Shown in pieces: positions 51,188 through 60,395 of a stretch of 64,000 bases of DNA (position 1 is the first letter of the stretch; each line of letters opens with the position of its first letter). This DNA comes from Gottschalkiaceae bacterium SANA (GTDB lineage: Bacteria; Bacillota; Clostridia; Tissierellales; GPF-1). The notes under the pieces were generated by a model, which made no database searches, was not told where the DNA came from, and saw nothing but the letters and a program-made list of their open reading frames with translations. The position numbers and the translations under genes were made by a program. Location of the stretch: NCBI GenBank assembly GCA_036323355.1, contig AP028876.1, forward strand, positions 558,001 through 622,000. Direction: 5' to 3'.

Positions 51188-52393
51188 ATGAAAGGCAATC
51201 AACGAGTGAACGTGATCAATGGTATTTTTTTGGCGCTTGCTTTGAATTTAACGAAACCGTATAATGCAAAATTTGCCTTGCGATTGGGTGGAAGCGATTA
51301 TCACGTTGCCATGATTTCGTCTCTGCCGGCTATTGTTGCAGCATTGAGCCTGATTCCCATATCCATATGGATTGAACAGGCAAAGGATCAGCAGAAGCGT
51401 ACAGCGATACTGATGTTTCTACATAAATTGTTTTATTTGGGGATGGCGCTCTTGCCATTTTTCCATGGGATTGACCGGGCAGCGATATTTGTTTTGTGTG
51501 TTGGATTTATGAACCTGCCCTTTGCAGCGGCTCAGCTGGGTCATCAATCTTATGTCGGGACGATTTTTTCTCCTGTGGAGCGAGGGTTCGCCATGGGGCT
51601 TCGGAATCGTTATTCCGACTCAGCTAGGCTATTGGTGATGATAGCAACAGGGCAATTGATGTTACGGATCCCCAAGACCAATCAGGACTTTATTCAGCTT
51701 TATCAGATTTTTTTTATTTTAGCTTTTCTTATTGGCCTTGGAGAAGTGATTAGTTTTATGAAATTTTCGAAGATCGAATCTTCCAAGAAGACGGAGGGTG
51801 GAGGAATCAAGTTGGTTCAAGAAGTTTTGAAGCGTCTGCCGGAGGAAAAGGAATTTTTGCTCTATACAGCATGCGCCTTGGTCTTTTATTTCGGATGGCA
51901 AATGGGCTGGCCTTTGTTTAGCTTATATATGATTCAAGATTTGGGGGCTGATGAGTTTTGGTTGAGTGTTATTTCTGTAAGCGCGAGCCTATTTAGCATT
52001 TTGTCAGTGACATTTTGGGCGAAGTTGGCAGATGAAAAAGGGAATCGGACAGTCATTGTTATGACGACGTTTTTGATGGCCCTAACACCCGCAGTTTTTG
52101 CTGTAACTAAAACTTTGCCAATGATGGCTCTACTTCAAATTATTCCAGGAACGGCTACATCGGGAACCATTTTGGTACTGTTTAACAGCCTTTTAGAGGT
52201 TACACCAACAAAAAATCGAACGATATATTTGGCGTTTTTCACGACAGCTGTTAATATTTCGGCAAGTATAGCGCCAGTTTTTAGTGTTTGGATCAAGAGT
52301 CAAACTGCCATTGTGCCTGCTCTTTTATTGACGGCCGTTGTGCGAATGATAGGATGTGCTGCCTTGTATTTCAGAAGAAAGACACGAGTGTGA
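51188..52393 (+). CDS. MFS transporter
   Basis: 401 aa. ATG 51188 follows GAGGGGTGATGGG; the longer open frame from 51101 crosses the terminator and promoter. About twelve hydrophobic helices in two halves, with AKLADEKGNR and GFAMGLRNRY as loop motifs typical of MFS drug or metabolite permeases. Substrate unknown. Single gene. Confidence 0.88.
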   Translation: MKGNQRVNVINGIFLALALNLTKPYNAKFALRLGGSDYHVAMISSLPAIVAALSLIPISIWIEQAKDQQKRTAILMFLHKLFYLGMALLPFFHGIDRAAIFVLCVGFMNLPFAAAQLGHQSYVGTIFSPVERGFAMGLRNRYSDSARLLVMIATGQLMLRIPKTNQDFIQLYQIFFILAFLIGLGEVISFMKFSKIESSKKTEGGGIKLVQEVLKRLPEEKEFLLYTACALVFYFGWQMGWPLFSLYMIQDLGADEFWLSVISVSASLFSILSVTFWAKLADEKGNRTVIVMTTFLMALTPAVFAVTKTLPMMALLQIIPGTATSGTILVLFNSLLEVTPTKNRTIYLAFFTTAVNISASIAPVFSVWIKSQTAIVPALLLTAVVRMIGCAALYFRRKTRV

Positions 52394-52432
52394 AGTAGTC
52401 TCTCGGGGTAAGAATACAGGGGAGGTATGAGC

Positions 52433-52888
52433 ATGAATGGAATAAAAAAATATGAAGTGAAGAATCGGCAAGATAAATTGAAAGACTTATCAGACATACA
52501 AGTTGAAGTCACACAAAATTCCGGGACAGAACAGCCCTTTGACAATGAATTTTGGGATGAAAAACGGGAGGGAATTTATGTGGATCTGCTCTCGGGTGAA
52601 CCCCTTTTTTCTTCCTTGGATAAGTATGATGCGGGGTGCGGATGGCCTAGTTTTACAAAACCCATTCATCGGGAATTGATTATTGAGAAACGGGATTTCC
52701 AGCATTTTATGGTGAGAACTGAGGTCAGAAGTCGCTATGGTGATGCTCATTTGGGTCATGTGTTTTCGGATGGACCAGAACCGGCAGGACTCAGATACTG
52801 TATTAATTCTGCATCATTGCGGTTTATTCCAAAAAAGGAGATGGAAGTGGAAGGGTATGGCGCTTATCTGCATTTATTTCAAACATAG
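52433..52888 (+). CDS. msrB: Peptide-methionine (R)-S-oxide reductase
   Basis: 151 aa. ATG 52433, 7 bases after GGAGG, is preferred over ATG 52427. Motifs: [35 protein letters not shown] and the catalytic cysteine in [15 protein letters not shown]. The zinc CXXC pairs of many MsrB proteins are not seen. It repairs oxidised methionine in proteins. MsrA is not fused here. Confidence 0.93.
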   Translation: MNGIKKYEVKNRQDKLKDLSDIQVEVTQNSGTEQPFDNEFWDEKREGIYVDLLSGEPLFSSLDKYDAGCGWPSFTKPIHRELIIEKRDFQHFMVRTEVRSRYGDAHLGHVFSDGPEPAGLRYCINSASLRFIPKKEMEVEGYGAYLHLFQT

Positions 52889-52889
52889 A

Positions 52890-52919
52890 AAATGCTGCGA
52901 AAATTCGCAGCATTTTTTT
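52890..52919. terminator. Bidirectional terminator between msrB and the membrane protein gene
   Basis: AAATGCTGCGAA (52890-52901) pairs with TTCGCAGCATTT (52904-52915), followed by a run of T on the plus strand. Confidence 0.88.
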
Positions 52920-52922
52920 ATT

Positions 52923-53687
52923 TTATTTATCTTCTCGATGGATTTCCTTTGTGGCATAATGAATTTTTGTTTTTTTCTTTTTCTCTGGTTTAATTTTTTC
53001 TTCCACAGCTTCTTCAGGAGCAACTTCCTCTTGAGGAAATTCTTGGCTGAAACTTAGGTTTTCATCATCTTCTTCTTTTTTCTTTTTCTTTCCGGGTTGA
53101 AAAAGGAGATAAAAACCAATAAAAACAAAGAGTGCGGGTACTGCACCGATACGAAGTAGATTTTCAACTTGAGGGGTCATAATCGTCGATGCGATAAATA
53201 AAGAGACGCCAATTAAAAGAATGATGAGACCTGCACCGAGTAGGCGATTGGATTGCATGCGCTCTTTCTCGAAGAAATAGGTCGTCATAAATCCAAAACC
53301 CAGCAGAATAAAGAAGAGTCCATTGGATGGAAGTGTTGTCCATTCCTCAAGCAATTGATTGATTCCGATGACCGCAAGGATCATGCCGGGATAGATGAAT
53401 CCATTTCCTTTTTTGGTGAAGTAGAGCAGGTAGAACAGTCCTCCCAAGATGAGAAGGATAAAACTGGAAGATATAGACAAATTCAGGATATTATCAAGCC
53501 CCAATCCGACAAGAAAGACCCCGATGAGGAGATTGAAAGCGCCTTTATTGCTACCGTAGCTCGCAAGGAAAGCACCGCCGCATGCGACTAGAAATACCTC
53601 GGCTCCTACAAAATCATAGCGAATAAGTAATAAAGAGACCCCGAAAAGGATTAAGAGTGTTGCGATAAAGACATTGTTTTTATTCAT
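52923..53687 (-). CDS. Multi-pass membrane protein of unknown function
   Basis: 254 aa. ATG 53687 follows AGGAGG; the open frame reaches 53780 without a site. About seven or eight short hydrophobic helices fill residues 5-190, then a cytoplasmic tail rich in Lys and Glu (KKKKKEEDDE ... EKKKKTKI). The plan recalls LiaF/DUF5668-type small membrane proteins, but no family is certain. It is transcribed alone. Confidence 0.7.
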   Translation of the reverse strand: MNKNNVFIATLLILFGVSLLLIRYDFVGAEVFLVACGGAFLASYGSNKGAFNLLIGVFLVGLGLDNILNLSISSSFILLILGGLFYLLYFTKKGNGFIYPGMILAVIGINQLLEEWTTLPSNGLFFILLGFGFMTTYFFEKERMQSNRLLGAGLIILLIGVSLFIASTIMTPQVENLLRIGAVPALFVFIGFYLLFQPGKKKKKEEDDENLSFSQEFPQEEVAPEEAVEEKIKPEKKKKTKIHYATKEIHREDK

Positions 53688-53794
53688 GTGAACCTCCTGA
53701 TTTAGATTCTTATGGTTTGAATCGCTATATTTATTATACCAAGATTTGTCAGGTTCATTCGATGCAATCGATAAATTCACAAAGATTTTAAATA

Positions 53795-53859
53795 AAATTA
53801 AGCCTTAGAGTCAAATTCCTTGCAACAAACGCTTGAAAGGAGTCTCTAAGGCTTAATTT
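53795..53859. terminator. Long inverted repeat after the hydrogenase operon
   Basis: A perfect 16-bp stem AAATTAAGCCTTAGAG/CTCTAAGGCTTAATTT (53795-53810 with 53844-53859) with a 33-base loop. Minus-strand reading ends in TTTTATTTAAAA, so it can terminate the operon at 53863-58444. Confidence 0.75.
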
Positions 53860-53862
53860 CTT

Positions 53863-55308
53863 TTATTTATGCCGATGAAGGGAGATTTTTTGCAAGTCAA
53901 ATACGCGTAATGCGTCTTCTTGGTCTCTTTCCATGGCAAGCTTGCCGTAGGACTCGACGGCTTTTTTGTCCTTGGGACCGTGATGCATGGTAACTGGACC
54001 CTTAATGCAACCGCCAACACAGGCCATTCCTTCAATGAAGTTTGCTGTCTGTCGATTAAATTTCGTCAGTTTCAAGGCTTTGTCGCATTCCTTGATCCCG
54101 TCGCAAGCCAGACTTTTGATCTCAACATCCAAGTTCAACTGCTCTGCCGCATGTTTGACGGATTCGGTTAAGCCACCTGATGCAGCGAAGATTCGACCAA
54201 AATAGGAGGCGTTGTTTAAGGGGATGGGTTCTAGTTCTTCTAGGGCGATTCCCTTTGCATCAATCAAAGCAGAAAGCTCTTCGAAGGTTAAAACATATTC
54301 CGTATCTCCCAGAAGATCTGCTTGCTTTTTCTCAGATTTTTTTGCGACACATGGGCCGATAAATACGGTGATTGCATCTGGGTCGATTTTCTTAATCAAT
54401 CGAGAGGTGGCAATCATAGGGGAAACCGTTGTGGAAACCAAATTTTTTAATTCTGGATACTCGTGATTCACATATTGTACAAAGGCGGGACAACAAGAAC
54501 TGGTCATTAGGGAATGGGTCTGTAAATGACTTGCCAATTCTTTTGTCTCTTCGATGGACACTAGGTCCGCACCTAAGGCGACTTCGATAACATCTTTGAA
54601 TCCAAGGGCCTTGATTCCGGCGATAACTTGTCCCAGTTGAGCTGAATTGTATTGGGTAGAAAAGGCCGGTGCAACCATGGCATAAACAGGCCGATCCCCC
54701 TGAAGACTCTCAATAATATCGGTGATTTCTGACTTGTCTTGTATGGCACCAAAGGGACATTGATAGACGCAGGCACCACATTCGATGCATTTATCAGGGT
54801 TGATGACTGCTTTTTTATCTTCGTTAATTTCGATAGCCCCGGTTGGACAGGCTTTTCGACAAGGACGCTTTACATCTGAGATTGCGTTGTAGGGGCAGGC
54901 TTTGGCACAGCGTCCGCATTCGATGCACTTGCTGTGATTCATAATGGCTTTTCCGCCTATGTAGGTGATAGCACCGACAGGGCAGGCTTGCTCGCACCGG
55001 TGTGCCAGGCAGCCGCGACAATTTTCGGTGATGGTAAATCGTTGCACGGGACATTGATCACAGGCAGCATCAAGGACTTCCACAATTAAAGGATTGTCAG
55101 AATTTCCACCTTGGGCCATATGGATTCGCTCTTTTGTTACTTCTCGTTCATGATAGACGCAGCAGCGAAATCGGGGTTCAGGTCCCGGATTTAAGACGAG
55201 GGGAATAAAATCTTTTTTCTCTTCTAAATTTCCTTCAAATGAATAGCGTGCCACTTCACGTAGCACTTCGTATTTTACAAATTGCACTTGGTTTTCGAAT
55301 ACTCTCAT
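53863..55308 (-). CDS. [FeFe] hydrogenase catalytic subunit, group B-like, with multiple [4Fe-4S] sites
   Basis: 481 aa. N-terminal cysteine clusters CRGC/CEQACP (97-109), CIECGRCAKACP (128-139), CRKACP (150-154) and CIECGACVYQCP (174-184) hold several [4Fe-4S] clusters. H-cluster motifs follow: L1 TSSCCPA with C272 and C273, L2 FIGPCVAKKSE with C320, and L3 EGMACVGGCIKG with C430 and C434. All cysteines of the H-cluster and the proton-relay cysteine are present, so it is likely active in H2 evolution or uptake. Last gene of the HydS operon. Group B assignment is from motif pattern, not a tree. Confidence 0.88.
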   Translation of the reverse strand: MRVFENQVQFVKYEVLREVARYSFEGNLEEKKDFIPLVLNPGPEPRFRCCVYHEREVTKERIHMAQGGNSDNPLIVEVLDAACDQCPVQRFTITENCRGCLAHRCEQACPVGAITYIGGKAIMNHSKCIECGRCAKACPYNAISDVKRPCRKACPTGAIEINEDKKAVINPDKCIECGACVYQCPFGAIQDKSEITDIIESLQGDRPVYAMVAPAFSTQYNSAQLGQVIAGIKALGFKDVIEVALGADLVSIEETKELASHLQTHSLMTSSCCPAFVQYVNHEYPELKNLVSTTVSPMIATSRLIKKIDPDAITVFIGPCVAKKSEKKQADLLGDTEYVLTFEELSALIDAKGIALEELEPIPLNNASYFGRIFAASGGLTESVKHAAEQLNLDVEIKSLACDGIKECDKALKLTKFNRQTANFIEGMACVGGCIKGPVTMHHGPKDKKAVESYGKLAMERDQEDALRVFDLQKISLHRHK

Positions 55309-55319
55309 ATAGTCACCTC

Positions 55320-56474
55320 TTAAAATCTATGGACTTGAACTTCTTTTCCAATTTTTTTCAATTCTTCCATCAGGGATTCAACCACGTGCATTTTGATGCT
55401 TAGAGCAGCAGGAAAATCTGGATTCTGATGGGCTGGGTTGATGGCCCGGCCAATAAAGAACTGGATATGGGTTGAGTCGTTGATTAACAATTTTGCTAGA
55501 CGGGTTGCACCGTCTTGGCGTGCGGGGTCATAATCCGGCAGTTTTAACCGGAATGCCTCTAGGCGATCGATCGTCTTTTGCAAGGTTAAAACACCCTCAG
55601 TTACCAGGTCAATGCCTTTCATCTTGGCAACGGGTGGGATTTCCGGATCTAAATAATCTAGGCAGGTTTCAATTTCGCGATGAAGTTCTCGACTAAGGAT
55701 ATTGGCTGCTGTACCGCCGCAAACAATTTTTTTGCCGCCTTGTTTCATAAATTTCTTAACAAGATAGGAATCATCATCGGGATCAATGGGTGGGCCGGTA
55801 AATAAGCTGAGATTTTCCGGTGCACGAAGTTTTACGGTTACCGCGGTCGTATCATCTCCAGGATGATAATTATAAAGCTTTGCACAGGCATCAATCAGCC
55901 GCTGATTCAATTGATCCGCTGTTTTGACGGATTGTCGGGAAAGAAAGCTGGCGACATGTTCCCATTCCCATCCATGGTTGAGGGTTTCGCCAACGCCGGC
56001 ATGGATGACGCCATCACTGCACAAAGTGAGACTGTCGCCTTCTTGCAAGTGAAAACTGGAGCGTTGAACGATTTTTCCGTCAAAGGAAATTTTTCGTTTT
56101 TTAATAGAAAGAATTGTTCCTTTTCGTAAAATGAAAATTGGCGGATTGTCGTATTCCAACATAACACAGTTGCCTTCAGGATCAATGGAGATGACACCAA
56201 AGGTAGAATAGGCAATCTTTCTTACCTGGCAAACTGGCAGTGTTTTCATCAGGGTATCGACAGTTTCCTCGATAGATTCTCCCTTGATCAACATGGTTCC
56301 GGCAATTTTGGTGGTCATGGTGGCGAGAATATTTGCCTTGACGCCGCTTCCCAATCCATCTGCTAGAACGATGACCGTTCGATTGGTATCACGAAAAATT
56401 TCCACCTTGTCGCCACATAGTTCTTCACCGACTTTGTTTAGGCTTTGAGTGGCGATATCAATATAGTAATTCAT
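55320..56474 (-). CDS. SpoIIE-type serine phosphatase of the hydrogen-sensing operon
   Basis: 384 aa. A PP2C/SpoIIE catalytic domain occupies about 1-230: ADGLGSGVKAN, LCSDGVIHAG and PGDDTTAV supply the metal aspartates. The C-terminal 150 aa (starting VCGGTAANILSREL) form a separate domain also seen in homologues next to hydrogenases. The start overlaps the hydS stop by one base (TAATG). Such phosphatases accompany group C [FeFe] hydrogenases and are thought to relay the redox or H2 signal by dephosphorylating an unknown protein. Confidence 0.85.
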   Translation of the reverse strand: MNYYIDIATQSLNKVGEELCGDKVEIFRDTNRTVIVLADGLGSGVKANILATMTTKIAGTMLIKGESIEETVDTLMKTLPVCQVRKIAYSTFGVISIDPEGNCVMLEYDNPPIFILRKGTILSIKKRKISFDGKIVQRSSFHLQEGDSLTLCSDGVIHAGVGETLNHGWEWEHVASFLSRQSVKTADQLNQRLIDACAKLYNYHPGDDTTAVTVKLRAPENLSLFTGPPIDPDDDSYLVKKFMKQGGKKIVCGGTAANILSRELHREIETCLDYLDPEIPPVAKMKGIDLVTEGVLTLQKTIDRLEAFRLKLPDYDPARQDGATRLAKLLINDSTHIQFFIGRAINPAHQNPDFPAALSIKMHVVESLMEELKKIGKEVQVHRF

Positions 56475-58201
56475 TAGAAATCCCCCTCGTCGGATAAAAC
56501 GATGTCCTTCAGGCGGTTGAGATTGATTTTGGTATCGGCTGTGGTCTCGCCAAGGAGACTTGCAATTTCTTGAGCGACACGCATTTGGTTTTCGATGACG
56601 CCTTGACAGGTCATAATTGTTTCTCGTTTGACTCGCATGAGTTCAACTTGATTTTTTTCTGCTTGAGTAATATCGGCTAGAATGCCCAGAATCAGATCTT
56701 CCTTTTCCAACATGACGATATTTACGATAAATGTTTTTTTGATTGATGGAAAGTGAATCCGTTGTCCAAGGATATTTTTCTTGGTGTCTCGTACCTGTAG
56801 GAAGAGATCATCCTCTAAAAAGGCAGCAATGGGGAAGTCCTTGACTGGGCTGCCTTCTGGATTGAAGGCTTGGTCAAATGCTGGATTGATATCTCGAATT
56901 AACAGATCTCGATCCAGGATCACAATACCGTTTGGTGTCGAGTCAAAAATGACAGATTGCATGCTTTCTGCCTTCTGGCGAAGATAGGGCATGCACATCT
57001 GCGCATCAGAGATGCCCATAACAACAGCGCGCGCCTTTTCTCGGCAGGTATCGTAGCCGCAAGCACCGCAATTCAACTGATCTTCCTTGGTGTATTTGCC
57101 CATGCGAACCAGAGCATTTTGAATATCTGCTTCTGTAGCAATATCGTAGCAAAGGTTTTTTGCCTCAAAGGTTTTTGAAAGATCGAGATGGTCAAATTCA
57201 AAATGATTCTTTTTCTTTGCTTCCTTGAGGGTTTTCTTGGTATCCACATACTGGTGAAGACGCATTTCTCGTTCAAAATGGCAGGTGCCATCATCCGGCA
57301 TGCCGGGTCCATTGATGCAGGAGCCGCTACAGATGTTAATTTCGATGCAATAGTGGTCTAGAGCGCCCTTTCTCATGGCGTCGAGGATATCTTTACATTC
57401 CTCAATCCCATCGACACGAACGTATTTGTATTGATGATTGATACGGGTTCTAAAGTCGCTTTTAAATAGACTTCCACCAAGGGGATAGGCGCAGCCGCGC
57501 TTGGTTGAAACGTGATCAAAAGGAGTTGGTGTCAGATGAGTCAGGGTTACCTTCTCTTCAGCAAACCAATCCCGGAGTTCTTCGAAAGTGATGACCGCAT
57601 CGATGACTCCGCGATTTTGGAATCCTTCGGCCTCCACTTTTTTTGCCATACAGGGGCCGATAAAAACCACATAGGCTTCTTCAAATCGACTCTTCAGTAG
57701 TTTGCCATGGGCAATCATCGGAGAAACGACTGGAAGCAGATAAGGGATGGATTCTGGATAATATTGCTCAACAAGGTAATTGGCGGAAGGACAACTAGTA
57801 GTAATTAGATTTTTCATATTGCCATCTTCAATAAAAGTTTCATAGGTCTGAGAAACGACTTCGGCGCCAATGGCTGTTTCCTCAACATGGGTAAAACCTA
57901 AATATTTAAGTGCAGTTACAATCTGGCTGGGCTCATCCATTTTAAAGGCAGATGCGAAAGAGGGTGCAATGGTCACTATTACGCGACGCTTCGATTGGAT
58001 TGCAAGTTTGACCTTGTCAATATCCTGTGCAATCTTCAGGGCGCCTTGGGGACAAACCACCTGGCATTTGCCACATTTGATACAAAGCTCGTTGATAATC
58101 TCTCGACGGTCACCTAGAAAGGCAATCGCTTTGGTTGGGCAGGTGCGCAGGCATTTATAGCACTCGTCGCATTTTTCTTTGTCAAAATCGATAAAGGACA
58201 T
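56474..58201 (-). CDS. hydS: Sensory [FeFe] hydrogenase with PAS domain (HydS, group C)
   Basis: 575 aa. Two ferredoxin motifs (CDECYKCLRTCP at 11-21 and CIKCGKCQVVCP at 40-50) lead into the H-cluster domain: L1 TTSCPSA with C137, L2 FIGPCMAKK with C184, and L3 ICSGSCINGPG with C291 and C295. The proton-relay cysteine of active enzymes is serine (S136). A further Fe-S site, C378, C381, C386 and C403 (LNCGACGYDTC), and a PAS domain (about 414-525) follow. This matches group C hydrogenases, which sense rather than make hydrogen. The gene begins right after the stop of the [2Fe-2S] protein. Confidence 0.9.
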   Translation of the reverse strand: MSFIDFDKEKCDECYKCLRTCPTKAIAFLGDRREIINELCIKCGKCQVVCPQGALKIAQDIDKVKLAIQSKRRVIVTIAPSFASAFKMDEPSQIVTALKYLGFTHVEETAIGAEVVSQTYETFIEDGNMKNLITTSCPSANYLVEQYYPESIPYLLPVVSPMIAHGKLLKSRFEEAYVVFIGPCMAKKVEAEGFQNRGVIDAVITFEELRDWFAEEKVTLTHLTPTPFDHVSTKRGCAYPLGGSLFKSDFRTRINHQYKYVRVDGIEECKDILDAMRKGALDHYCIEINICSGSCINGPGMPDDGTCHFEREMRLHQYVDTKKTLKEAKKKNHFEFDHLDLSKTFEAKNLCYDIATEADIQNALVRMGKYTKEDQLNCGACGYDTCREKARAVVMGISDAQMCMPYLRQKAESMQSVIFDSTPNGIVILDRDLLIRDINPAFDQAFNPEGSPVKDFPIAAFLEDDLFLQVRDTKKNILGQRIHFPSIKKTFIVNIVMLEKEDLILGILADITQAEKNQVELMRVKRETIMTCQGVIENQMRVAQEIASLLGETTADTKINLNRLKDIVLSDEGDF

Positions 58202-58444
58202 CTATAGTCTTCCTTTAATGGAGACATTAAAGAATTCATCGACCGTGTCTGGAGACACCGAGTAGACGGGCTCATCGTCAATTTTAACCGATACGGCTTG
58301 AGCACATTGGCCCAGGCAGAAGGATGACTTGAGTAAAACTTGATCTTCCAGGGAGCCCTCCGCAATCTTTCCTTTCAGTTGTTGAATGACCTCATAAGAT
58401 CCTTTTAAGTGACAGGCACTACCAATACAAACTTGAACAACCAT
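58202..58444 (-). CDS. NuoE/thioredoxin-like [2Fe-2S] ferredoxin
   Basis: 80 aa. ATG 58444 follows GGAGG; the open frame to 58495 has no site. Two cysteine pairs CIGSACHLKG and FCLGQCAQA give the CX4C and CX3C pattern of the thioredoxin-like [2Fe-2S] fold. It opens the hydrogen-sensing operon and ends directly before hydS. It is expected to trade electrons with the hydrogenases. Confidence 0.88.
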   Translation of the reverse strand: MVVQVCIGSACHLKGSYEVIQQLKGKIAEGSLEDQVLLKSSFCLGQCAQAVSVKIDDEPVYSVSPDTVDEFFNVSIKGRL

Positions 58445-58477
58445 CTTTTTCCTCCGTTTTCCTAAATTTTCATTCTT

Positions 58478-58506
58478 ATAATACCCTATTGACAAAAAAA
58501 TATCAA
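58478..58506 (-). promoter_or_regulatory. Promoter of the hydrogen-sensing hydrogenase operon
   Basis: Minus strand -35 TTGATA (58506-58501), 17-base spacer, -10 TATTAT (58483-58478): five of six matches at each box. Confidence 0.75.
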
Positions 58507-58599
58507 TACCTTTTATTCTTAGTCGTTAAAAAAATAACAATAAGCGTTTTCCTTTCTGGTTTTCAGGCGTTAACTTTTTATGAAGAGACGTAAAAACTA

Positions 58600-58627
58600 T
58601 TGATTTTTTGCTGAATTCCTGTAAGAT
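58600..58627 (+). promoter_or_regulatory. Probable promoter of the lipoprotein gene at 58665
   Basis: TTGATT (58600-58605), 16 bases, TAAGAT (58622-58627). Between the two divergent promoters, 58507-58599 shows no clear operator. Confidence 0.5.
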
Positions 58628-58664
58628 AGAGTAGACAGTAAAGCCAGTTCAAGGGGGAAAATTA

Positions 58665-59297
58665 ATGAAAAATTGGATAGCGGGAAGTCTTCTGCTCGTA
58701 TTAGTCGTAATCGTATTGAGTGGGTGTGCTCCAGCAGAACCAAAAATTGAGAATGGGCCAGTTTCTTTTACTGAAGTCTATCTGGATGAATTAGATGAAA
58801 CAATGCAGGCAGCGGTGAAAGAGGCGGTACAAACCCCAGGGATTTATCGCTTTGATGAAGTTGACGTTGTTTTAATCGTAAAGGATATGGACGTATCAGA
58901 AGATCAAGTCTTAGCGGTTAAGCGTGCAAATTATGTTGATGGTTCCATCGAGTTGATTATTGGTCTTGATGACATTGGTGATCCCAATGGATTAGAATCC
59001 AATTATGCCTATGCACTTGCACAAATCGGAGTCCCGATGATTGAAAAAGAAATGACCGTGCAGGATGAAGAAACATATTTGGCTGAAAATCGAAAAGAAA
59101 TTACTGGGATCTATGAAAGTCGAAAAGATGAGAATCATATTCTTGTTAAAACCGGAGAAGAAACGTTAACTCTAGACAGTACCATCGTGAATCCGATTCT
59201 TGAGTTTCTTCAAGAGGGACAAGAAGTACGTGTTGTTTATGAAATTCAAGTGGATGGCAAGGCTTTGATGATGGATATTAGCAGCGTAACGAAGTAA
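58665..59297 (+). CDS. Lipoprotein of unknown function
   Basis: 210 aa. Lipobox VLSGC (C21). The mature part is acidic, with an N-terminal half (about 30-130) of unknown fold and a C-terminal stretch (ITGIYESRKDENHILVK ... EGQEVRVVYEIQVDG) that looks like a small OB-like DUF3221 domain; this is tentative. Divergent from the hydrogen-sensing operon. Single gene with a strong terminator. Confidence 0.65.
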   Translation: MKNWIAGSLLLVLVVIVLSGCAPAEPKIENGPVSFTEVYLDELDETMQAAVKEAVQTPGIYRFDEVDVVLIVKDMDVSEDQVLAVKRANYVDGSIELIIGLDDIGDPNGLESNYAYALAQIGVPMIEKEMTVQDEETYLAENRKEITGIYESRKDENHILVKTGEETLTLDSTIVNPILEFLQEGQEVRVVYEIQVDGKALMMDISSVTK

Positions 59298-59299
59298 TG

Positions 59300-59322
59300 A
59301 ACCGGCGAAAGCCGGTTTTTTT
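59300..59322 (+). terminator. Rho-independent terminator after the lipoprotein gene
   Basis: 7-bp stem AACCGGC/GCCGGTT with a GAAA tetraloop (59300-59306, 59311-59317) and seven T. Confidence 0.92.
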
Positions 59323-59353
59323 ATTGAAGAAAGTTGTTTTTTAGGAGGATCAA

Positions 59354-59866
59354 ATGGGTGAACGTGTTGTATTGGAAAGAGAAGAATATCAAATTGAGCC
59401 ATGTAAATCGGGTTTATGCCAAAGGGAGATGCCGGTATTTCTTTCTGAAGATTTGACCTATGGTATTGAATCGGTATTGTTTCTTCAAAAAGAGATTCAT
59501 ATTCAAGTTGTTAGCATAGAGCTGGATTTTGAAGTTTTAGAATCCGGAATCTCGCAGGTGGATTATGGGGCACGATTGGAAGAAAATGAAGATGAAGAAA
59601 CGGTCAATCTGCTGATTGATTTTTGGTTGGAAGGGAAAGACCTTGCGATTTCAACGGAATGGGCCATTCCTGGTGGCATTAATTTGTCGGTACAGAAAAT
59701 GTGGTTGGAAAAGATGATAAAAACGGAAAAAATGATTCTTTGGTTTGTCGATCAAGAAGGTGAGCCTCGTTATTGTATGGCATTCGATTGGGATTCTAAT
59801 CGTTTACAGACAACGATCGAAGAACTATCCTTCTTTGATCAAACAATTTCAGAACCTTTACAATAA
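59354..59866 (+). CDS. Hypothetical protein
   Basis: 170 aa, ATG after AGGAGG. No family is recognised. It is acidic, without signal peptide or membrane helix, has two cysteines near the start (EPCKSGLCQ), and a central region of alternating strands. Probably cytoplasmic. Stands alone between two terminators. Confidence 0.6.
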   Translation: MGERVVLEREEYQIEPCKSGLCQREMPVFLSEDLTYGIESVLFLQKEIHIQVVSIELDFEVLESGISQVDYGARLEENEDEETVNLLIDFWLEGKDLAISTEWAIPGGINLSVQKMWLEKMIKTEKMILWFVDQEGEPRYCMAFDWDSNRLQTTIEELSFFDQTISEPLQ

Positions 59867-59904
59867 AGAAACGCTGTCGAAAAGATTTTCGACAGCGTTT
59901 CTTT
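59865..59904. terminator. Bidirectional terminator between convergent genes
   Basis: A perfect 19-bp stem (59865-59883 with 59886-59904) rich in AAAG/CTTT ends, with a 2-base nominal loop. Confidence 0.85.
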
Positions 59905-60244
59905 AATTGTCACAACCGTAAACCTTGGCTACCGGCATGACAAACATAATGGCTTTTCCCTTGTCATTGAAATGATCAAAAACATCTTCTTCTAGTCGCG
60001 AGGTGATCTCATCTAAAAGACGATCGTCGCGAACAATACTGAAAATAGTTTTGTTGTAGGGCTGTCCTTCTTTGAAGATTCGATCAAAGCGTCCGATAAA
60101 AGGGATCGGTTCATGGTGTCGTTCTAAGACGCTGCGCATACCGGTTGTATCCATCGTGGTCGCGCCAATACGCAGTTCATAAAAGATATCCATGACTTCG
60201 TCATAACGAGTCAAGTCATTGAGTACGATAAACAGTGCATTCAT
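59903..60244 (-). CDS. P-II-like (GlnB superfamily) small protein
   Basis: 113 aa. The pattern MNALFIVLNDLTRYDEVMDI, then strand KTIFSIVRDDRLLDEIT and GKAIMFVMPVAKVYG follows the P-II ferredoxin-like fold, but the T-loop tyrosine region of true GlnB is missing (here ERHHEPIPF). The role is unknown; ligand binding is likely. No amt or glnA gene is near, so nitrogen control is not implied by context. Confidence 0.6.
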   Translation of the reverse strand: MNALFIVLNDLTRYDEVMDIFYELRIGATTMDTTGMRSVLERHHEPIPFIGRFDRIFKEGQPYNKTIFSIVRDDRLLDEITSRLEEDVFDHFNDKGKAIMFVMPVAKVYGCDN

Positions 60245-60395
60245 ATTTAGCCTTCTTTCTTAGATAATGAGTTTATAATACGCCTCTTGCCTGATTCTTG
60301 CAATAATAACTTTCATGCAATTGTCACAAAGCCGACACAGGTCAAGTCTATGATAAGGGTGTAGAACAAAACAAAGAAAAAATAGGAGGAAGAAA

